Source: DASRJW01 sp964567755
GTDB taxonomy: Bacteria > Krumholzibacteriota > Krumholzibacteriia > G020349025
Length of the DNA: 64,000 bases
Reading direction: 5' to 3'
NCBI GenBank assembly: GCA_964567755.1
Contig: CAZMNW010000041.1
Location: forward strand, 1 to 64,000
Both the position numbers and the translations under genes were made by a program. Below the pieces are notes generated by a model, which saw only the letters and a list, made by a program, of their open reading frames with translations, searched no databases and had not been told where the DNA came from. This document shows positions 60,543-64,000 of this stretch, one piece after another. The stretch's first letter is position 1, and the number at the start of each line of letters is the position of its first letter.

Positions 60543-63046
60543 GGCACGGCACCGCCGCCTGGCACTTGCAGGCGCCAGCGCAACTCGTCGACCGCGAAAT
60601 TGAGCCGCGCCGCGAGCGCCAGCGCCGCATCGAGCATCGCGGCTTCCGGAATCTCGGGGTTGGGCGCGGCCAGCGCCGCCAGCAGATTCTCCACCAGCGC
60701 ATGCACCTGCTCTTCCGATTCGGTGCGGTCGAGCGGCAGTTGTAAGGTCTCGGCCAAGCCCATGAGATTGTTGGCGGCAGTGAAGGCGAAGCGGTCCGGA
60801 CGCGCGCTGAGCCGGCGCGTCTGCTCGTGGAGATGACTGCTGACGATGCGAGCCACGGCTTCGAGGCGAACGTGCAGACCGAGCTCGTGCGCCAGACGCA
60901 GGGCATCGCGCAGACGCTGCGTCGCCTCGTCGCCGTAGGGCGGCCGCAACGCGGCCGCCGCCGCCAGCACGTCGGCCTGAACGCTGAGCTCACACGACTG
61001 CTGCAGCTCGGGAGGAAGATCGAGACCGATGTCGGCAAAGTCACGCAACAGTTCGAGACTCTCGTCGAACACGGCGCGCGCGTGCACGCGCACTGCCGTC
61101 ACGCGCTCGCCCGCAAGTGTCGCGGCGATGTGATGACGCTCCGCTGGGAGCAGATCGGAGATGCCGCGCACCGCGGCGCCGTACAGCCCGGCGAGGATGC
61201 GTTCCAGTTCGAGCCGCGTCAGATCCGACTTGAGACGCAGGAGTTCGCGCCCGAGCTGTTCGTGCCGCGCCGGTGGCGCCGGCGCCGCGAAGCATGCCAG
61301 CAACCGGGGCGCATACTGGAGCGCGACATAGGCGAACTCGCTCACCCTGCCGGTCCGCCGCTCGCAGAGCTGCAAGTGGCCACGGCGGCCGCCATGACCC
61401 GCGAGAACCACCGTGGTCTCGTCGGCGGCCACGACGTCGAAGCCATAGAAGCGCCGGCGTCCGCGCCCAAGATCCAGCGACCCGAGCAGCGCGCGCGAGG
61501 TGACGGCGTGTTCGGCCGTGCGCACGTCGGGACGCACCCAGCGCTGGTAGATGCGTCCGGCATTGTCGCCACCCAGGTTGCTCGGCACTCGCGACAGCGC
61601 CGCCAGGAAAGTGGCTTCGAGATCCTCGCCCGAGATTTCGCGCATGAGCTCGATGCAACGTGCGGCATAGCGAAGATTCTGCACCGTCTCGATCCCACTC
61701 ACGTCGGCGAAAAACCAGGCGCAACTGGTGTACATGGCCATCGCGTGTCGCTGCGCTTCGAGTAAGGTGCGCGCCGCGACGCGTTGCGCTTCGCCATGGC
61801 CGGGCCGCAGGTGTCGGGACAAGAAGGCATCGAGCCGCTCCCCTTCGTCGGGCCGATCGGCGACCTCGACATAGTCGTCGCGCGCAGCCCACGGATCGTG
61901 CAGGAGCGCGGCGCCATGGCGTTCGAACAGCACGGCCACGCCGTCGCGCAGCCCATCGAGCGCCTGCCGCAGCGGCTGGCGCCAGCTCTGATTCCAGCCA
62001 GGCTGCGTGCCCGTCGCACAGCCGCAGTCGCGCCACCAGCGGCCCACACCGTGCGCGCAGCTCCACGCCGTGCCCTCGCCGCCCTCCCCGGTTTCCAGTT
62101 CCACTTCGAGCGTCGGCGAGAGGTCGTCCAGCAGTTCGGCGTAGTTGGTGAGTCGGAAGCCGCGCACCGCCGCTTTGTCGCTGCAGAAAGACGCCACGCA
62201 CATGTCCGCAAATGGCTGGTGGTGGCCGAAGGTCTCGCCATCCACCGCGACGGAGACCAGCTGCGGCCCGCTGCGTTCCGGATCGACCACGAGTGCCAAG
62301 CGCTCTGCGAGCCGATCGGCGCTGTGCAAGAGCTTCTCGAACGCCATCGATTGCGACACCGGGCCGTCATAGAAGAACACCACGAGCTCGCCGCCGCCGG
62401 ATGCACGCACCACGTAGGGCTGGCGCGGATCGACGCGGCCGCCGCTCACTTCCTGCCAGGGTCCGCCGGAGCGCGGGCGACATCGCCGCGCCTGAAACGG
62501 CGACAGCACGGTGAAGCGCACGCCGCACTGCACCAAGACCTCGACGGTGTCGGCATGAATCGCCGTTTCCGGCAGCCACATGCCCTCGGCGTCGCGGCCG
62601 AAGCGCAGCGCGAAGTCCTTCAACCCCCACAACACCTGCGTGCGCCGGTCGCGCGCGTTCGCCAGTGGCAGGATCATGTGGTGGTAGGCTTGGGCGATGG
62701 CGTTGCCGTGACCGCGGCGACGGGCGCGGCTGCGGCGGTCGGCCGCTAAGATGCGACCGTACGTGTCCGCATGCGCCGACTCCAGCCACGTCAAGAGCGT
62801 CGGGCCGACGTTGAAGCTCAGCTGCTCGAAATTGTTGACGATACGCCGGATGCGGCCGTATCCATCGAGCACGCGCGACACCGTGTTGGGCCGGTAGCAC
62901 TCGCGATAGATGCGCTCGTTCCAATCGTGATACGGGTGCGCGCTCGGCTGTTCGGGGACCTCGTCCGTCCACGGGCTCTCGCGCGGGGGCTGGTAGAAAT
63001 GCCCGTGCAGCACGACTCGGGCATCGGGTTTGCGCAACGTCGGCAT
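60533..63046 (-). CDS. Glycoside hydrolase family 57 protein with DUF3536
   Basis: An 837-residue protein. The GH57 domain (~1-330) has VVLHGHFYQPPRE (first metal/active-site motif), YHDWNERIYRECY and GMWLPETAIHADTVEVL with the nucleophile Glu in WLPE, plus VDGETFGHHQPF. The C-terminal half is DUF3536 (IVSSHLHEQ, FTAANNLMGLAETLQLPLD). Proteins of this layout are presumed amylopullulanase/branching-type enzymes acting on alpha-glucans in the cytoplasm. ATG 63046 begins the motif region. It is 33 bp downstream of another GH57 gene, a common pairing for glycogen-like polymer metabolism. Confidence 0.92.
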   Translation of the reverse strand: MPTLRKPDARVVLHGHFYQPPRESPWTDEVPEQPSAHPYHDWNERIYRECYRPNTVSRVLDGYGRIRRIVNNFEQLSFNVGPTLLTWLESAHADTYGRILAADRRSRARRRGHGNAIAQAYHHMILPLANARDRRTQVLWGLKDFALRFGRDAEGMWLPETAIHADTVEVLVQCGVRFTVLSPFQARRCRPRSGGPWQEVSGGRVDPRQPYVVRASGGGELVVFFYDGPVSQSMAFEKLLHSADRLAERLALVVDPERSGPQLVSVAVDGETFGHHQPFADMCVASFCSDKAAVRGFRLTNYAELLDDLSPTLEVELETGEGGEGTAWSCAHGVGRWWRDCGCATGTQPGWNQSWRQPLRQALDGLRDGVAVLFERHGAALLHDPWAARDDYVEVADRPDEGERLDAFLSRHLRPGHGEAQRVAARTLLEAQRHAMAMYTSCAWFFADVSGIETVQNLRYAARCIELMREISGEDLEATFLAALSRVPSNLGGDNAGRIYQRWVRPDVRTAEHAVTSRALLGSLDLGRGRRRFYGFDVVAADETTVVLAGHGGRRGHLQLCERRTGRVSEFAYVALQYAPRLLACFAAPAPPARHEQLGRELLRLKSDLTRLELERILAGLYGAAVRGISDLLPAERHHIAATLAGERVTAVRVHARAVFDESLELLRDFADIGLDLPPELQQSCELSVQADVLAAAAALRPPYGDEATQRLRDALRLAHELGLHVRLEAVARIVSSHLHEQTRRLSARPDRFAFTAANNLMGLAETLQLPLDRTESEEQVHALVENLLAALAAPNPEIPEAAMLDAALALAARLNFAVDELRWRLQVPGGGAVPQN

Positions 63047-63079
63047 CGCTCCCCCCCGCGGCGCCTCGCGGCGCCCCCC

Positions 63080-64000
63080 TCACTCGTCGGCGTAGACGCG
63101 GTAGTCGATCTCCGGCAGCAGGTTGTCGCTCTGTTCCATGTGCTGCAGTTCGGTTTCGTCGACGCCACCGTTGCGCAACATTTCCGCCAGTCGCAGGAGG
63201 CGATGCACGTGCAGTTTGGTGCGCTTCACCGCGTACGGAACCATCGTCGCCGTCTTCATGATGAAGGCCCAGTCGCTGCTCTGCGCCAGCAGCAGTTCGC
63301 GCGCCGCCTGGTTCAGCGCCCGCAGCTCGAGCCCGCTGGCGTCGGGGCGATCCTTGGCGAGCGCAATCATCGTGCGCGCGGCCTGATCCAAGTGGCGATA
63401 GATCCAGTCGTTGGATCCTTCCAGCCACACTTCGGCGTAGCCTTTGTGTCCCCAGCTCGAGAAGCTCGGCCGCAACACCTGCTGGCGGGGATGGCGCTCC
63501 AGATACTCGAGCGGCGTGATCGGCTCCAGCGTCTTCTGGTCGAAGTGCATCTTGCGGAACAAGTAGTCGAGGAACTGCGGTCCCTCGAACCACCAGTGGC
63601 CGAAGAGCTCGGCATCGTACGGCGACAGCACCAGCGGCTCGCGTCCCATCACCCCGTGCAGGTACTCGGCCTGCTTGACGCGATTGAAGAGGAAATTGCC
63701 CGCATGCTGCGCCGCGGTGTCGAGCGCCACGTCGCGACGATAGGGCTGCTTGTGCGGCGTGCTCCCCGTGATCGCGTAGTACTTGATGCCGGTGTTGATG
63801 CGCAGATCGCCACCATGAATGTACGGCCGAATGTAGTCGAGGTCGAGATCGAAGCCGATATCGCGATAGAACTCACGATAGTTGGGATCACCGGGGTAGC
63901 CTTCCTCGGCGCTCCACACCTGCTTCGAAGACTCGAGATCGCGCCCGAACGCCGCCACGCCCCCGGGACAATACACCGGCGCGAAGATGCCGAAGCGCGG
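63080..64000 (-). CDS. GH57 1,4-alpha-glucan branching enzyme (5' truncated by window edge)
   Basis: The frame is open through the right edge; 306 residues are visible. Diagnostic segments are PVYCPGGVAAFGRDLESSKQ, VWSAEEGYPGDPNYREFYRD, the catalytic Asp region SPYDAELFGHWWFEGPQFLD and SSWGHKGYAEVWL, followed by the helical C-terminus (LDQAARTMIALAK, LLLAQSSDWAFIMKT). This matches bacterial/archaeal GH57 branching enzymes (DUF1957 C-terminus), which transfer alpha-1,4 chains to alpha-1,6 positions. It is upstream of and probably co-transcribed with the DUF3536 gene. Confidence 0.93.
   Translation of the reverse strand, partial: PRFGIFAPVYCPGGVAAFGRDLESSKQVWSAEEGYPGDPNYREFYRDIGFDLDLDYIRPYIHGGDLRINTGIKYYAITGSTPHKQPYRRDVALDTAAQHAGNFLFNRVKQAEYLHGVMGREPLVLSPYDAELFGHWWFEGPQFLDYLFRKMHFDQKTLEPITPLEYLERHPRQQVLRPSFSSWGHKGYAEVWLEGSNDWIYRHLDQAARTMIALAKDRPDASGLELRALNQAARELLLAQSSDWAFIMKTATMVPYAVKRTKLHVHRLLRLAEMLRNGGVDETELQHMEQSDNLLPEIDYRVYADE

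Overview
The window is 64 kb of high-GC DNA from a Gram-negative bacterium, as shown by an LptE-type outer-membrane assembly lipoprotein and several lipoproteins. Ser/Thr kinases fused to TolB-like propellers or TPRs, PadR plus HAAS-prefixed permeases, a PIG-L/SSS symporter operon and an M28 peptidase with a FlgD-like C-terminal domain fit Acidobacteriota, Gemmatimonadota or Candidatus Eisenbacteria-type lineages. This placement is inferred from gene content; no rRNA is present.

Layout. 1-5.5 kb: end of a kinase/propeller gene, a complete kinase/propeller gene and an ABC-F ATPase. 5.9-11.1 kb: DUF2911 protein, then a minus-strand operon (PIG-L deacetylase, 46-aa membrane protein, SSS symporter) with both junctions overlapping at start/stop codons. 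11.6-15.2 kb: B12-type radical SAM enzyme, PadR regulator with a clear promoter/operator, and a 10-TM-like permease. 15.4-18.4 kb: an accessory patch with an intact tRNA-Arg(CCU) flanked by a 5' half-copy and a 3' half-copy of itself, an IS110 remnant, a DUF433/DUF5615 toxin-antitoxin pair and an MHS transporter. 18.5-28.3 kb: duplicated DUF1801 genes, DUF1028 protein, a frameshifted kinase, a small basic protein, EamA transporter, a lipoprotein, 1.5 kb without a recognisable gene, and a TPR and DUF4870 pair. 28.5-34.4 kb: a phosphate operon phoU-pstS-pstC-pstA-pstB1-pstB2. 34.6-43.1 kb: small membrane protein, kinase fragment, intact kinase/TPR protein, ICMT-type methyltransferase, decayed anion permease, DinB protein, a 72-bp tandem repeat and a heparinase-like lyase. 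43.4-58.2 kb: HtrA protease, then a long minus-strand block (pcm, M28 peptidase, two small membrane proteins, diguanylate cyclase, epimerase, terminator hairpin, flippase, histidine kinase, sigma-54 response regulator, lptE, holA, patatin). 58.3-64 kb: a YgfK-like iron-sulfur oxidoreductase and two GH57 genes for alpha-glucan metabolism.

Most notable is the phosphate operon. Its two PstB ATPases carry complementary defects: PstB1 has lost the Q-loop Gln and H-loop His but keeps LSGGQ, whereas PstB2 keeps all Walker-side residues but has LQLEQ as its signature. Together they would form a heterodimer with one consensus and one degenerate ATP site, unlike the usual PstB homodimer. The PhoU of the same operon is fused to a low-molecular-weight phosphatase/ArsC-like domain whose nucleophilic Cys is Asp, so it looks like a phosphate-binding pseudo-enzyme. 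The tRNA half-copies, kinase fragments and frameshifted genes show that several other parts of the window are being rearranged.
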